Part shown: in pieces, positions 12,717-12,771 of the stretch
Layout: each line of letters opens with the position of its first letter
How positions within the stretch are numbered: position 1 is the first letter of the stretch
From: Methanobrevibacter sp.
Lineage (GTDB): Archaea > Methanobacteriota > Methanobacteria > Methanobacteriales > Methanobacteriaceae
NCBI GenBank assembly: GCA_017652345.1
Contig: JAGCBE010000365.1
Location: forward strand, 1-12,771
Direction: 5' to 3'
Length of the DNA: 12,771 nucleotides
Position numbers and translations under genes: made by a program
Notes under the pieces: model-generated
Told to the model about the DNA's origin: nothing
The model's database searches: none
What the model saw: only the letters and a program-made list of their open reading frames with translations

Positions 12717-12771
12717 GCGAAGTAATAACTACTGCGACAAGTCAATTTTACCTCATATTGCTTGTATTTCT

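Noticed and set aside
12717..12736. Second hairpin after the late terminator
   Set aside because: Arms are short and mismatched (CG-A-AGTA with TACT-G-CG); no clear role.
1..12771. Terminal inverted repeats or overlapping ends marking a complete genome
   Set aside because: The first and last bases show no inverted or direct match, and expected genes are missing, so the window is treated as partial.
1..12771. CRISPR arrays, insertion sequences, integrase or attachment sites
   Set aside because: No repeated spacer pattern, transposase or recombinase was seen on either strand; the gene set is that of a lytic phage.

Overview
The window is part of a small, AT-rich genome of a phi29-type podovirus (protein-primed DNA replication, packaging ATPase with an RNA-dependent motor, short tail). 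A Bacillota-like or other low-GC Gram-positive host is suggested by strong AGGAGG ribosome binding sites, sigmaA-type promoters and low GC. The ordinary bacterial code fits: genes end in TAA or TGA and TGG encodes Trp. No terminal inverted repeats, lysin, tail appendages or ejection proteins are visible, so this looks like an internal piece of a genome, probably under 20 kb in full. A family-level placement cannot be made from the window alone.

Layout. Two divergent transcription units meet at 5063-5163, a roughly 100-bp control region with back-to-back promoters, phased A-tracts and a palindrome. The leftward (early, minus-strand) unit runs from 5062 to 69. It holds nine small genes, several joined by ATGA or TAATG overlaps; three of them encode Cys-rich putative zinc-binding mini-proteins and one a ribbon-helix-helix regulator. 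These are followed by a bacterial-type SSB, a candidate structured RNA, a candidate terminal protein and a family B protein-primed DNA polymerase. The rightward (late, plus-strand) unit runs from 5164 to 12668: packaging ATPase, tail knob with a membrane-active hydrophobic loop, portal/upper collar, lower collar, small membrane protein, scaffold, major capsid protein and a possible head-fibre or decoration protein. It ends in a clean intrinsic terminator at 12687-12716. The order differs from phi29, where scaffold and capsid genes come first and the ATPase last.

How it works together. Terminal protein, polymerase and SSB would replicate the linear genome. Portal, scaffold and capsid protein form the prohead. 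The ATPase packages DNA, and the tail knob and lower collar complete the particle.

Main discovery candidate. The 134-nt stretch 2798-2665 (minus strand) has its own near-consensus promoter whose predicted start lies on the first base of a long closing helix. The predicted fold has a long 5'/3' helix, a 5'-strand bulge at nt 16-20, a three-way junction, a large arm with a 5'-side loop and a smaller arm, and a 7-bp complementarity between those two arms. This closely mirrors phi29 packaging RNA (pRNA). I propose it is this phage's pRNA, moved from the genome end to a site between ssb and the terminal-protein gene.

Short stretches without genes: 1-68 holds only a weak hairpin past the polymerase stop, and 12717-12771 shows nothing convincing past the terminator. 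No gene-free stretch exceeds 300 bases.
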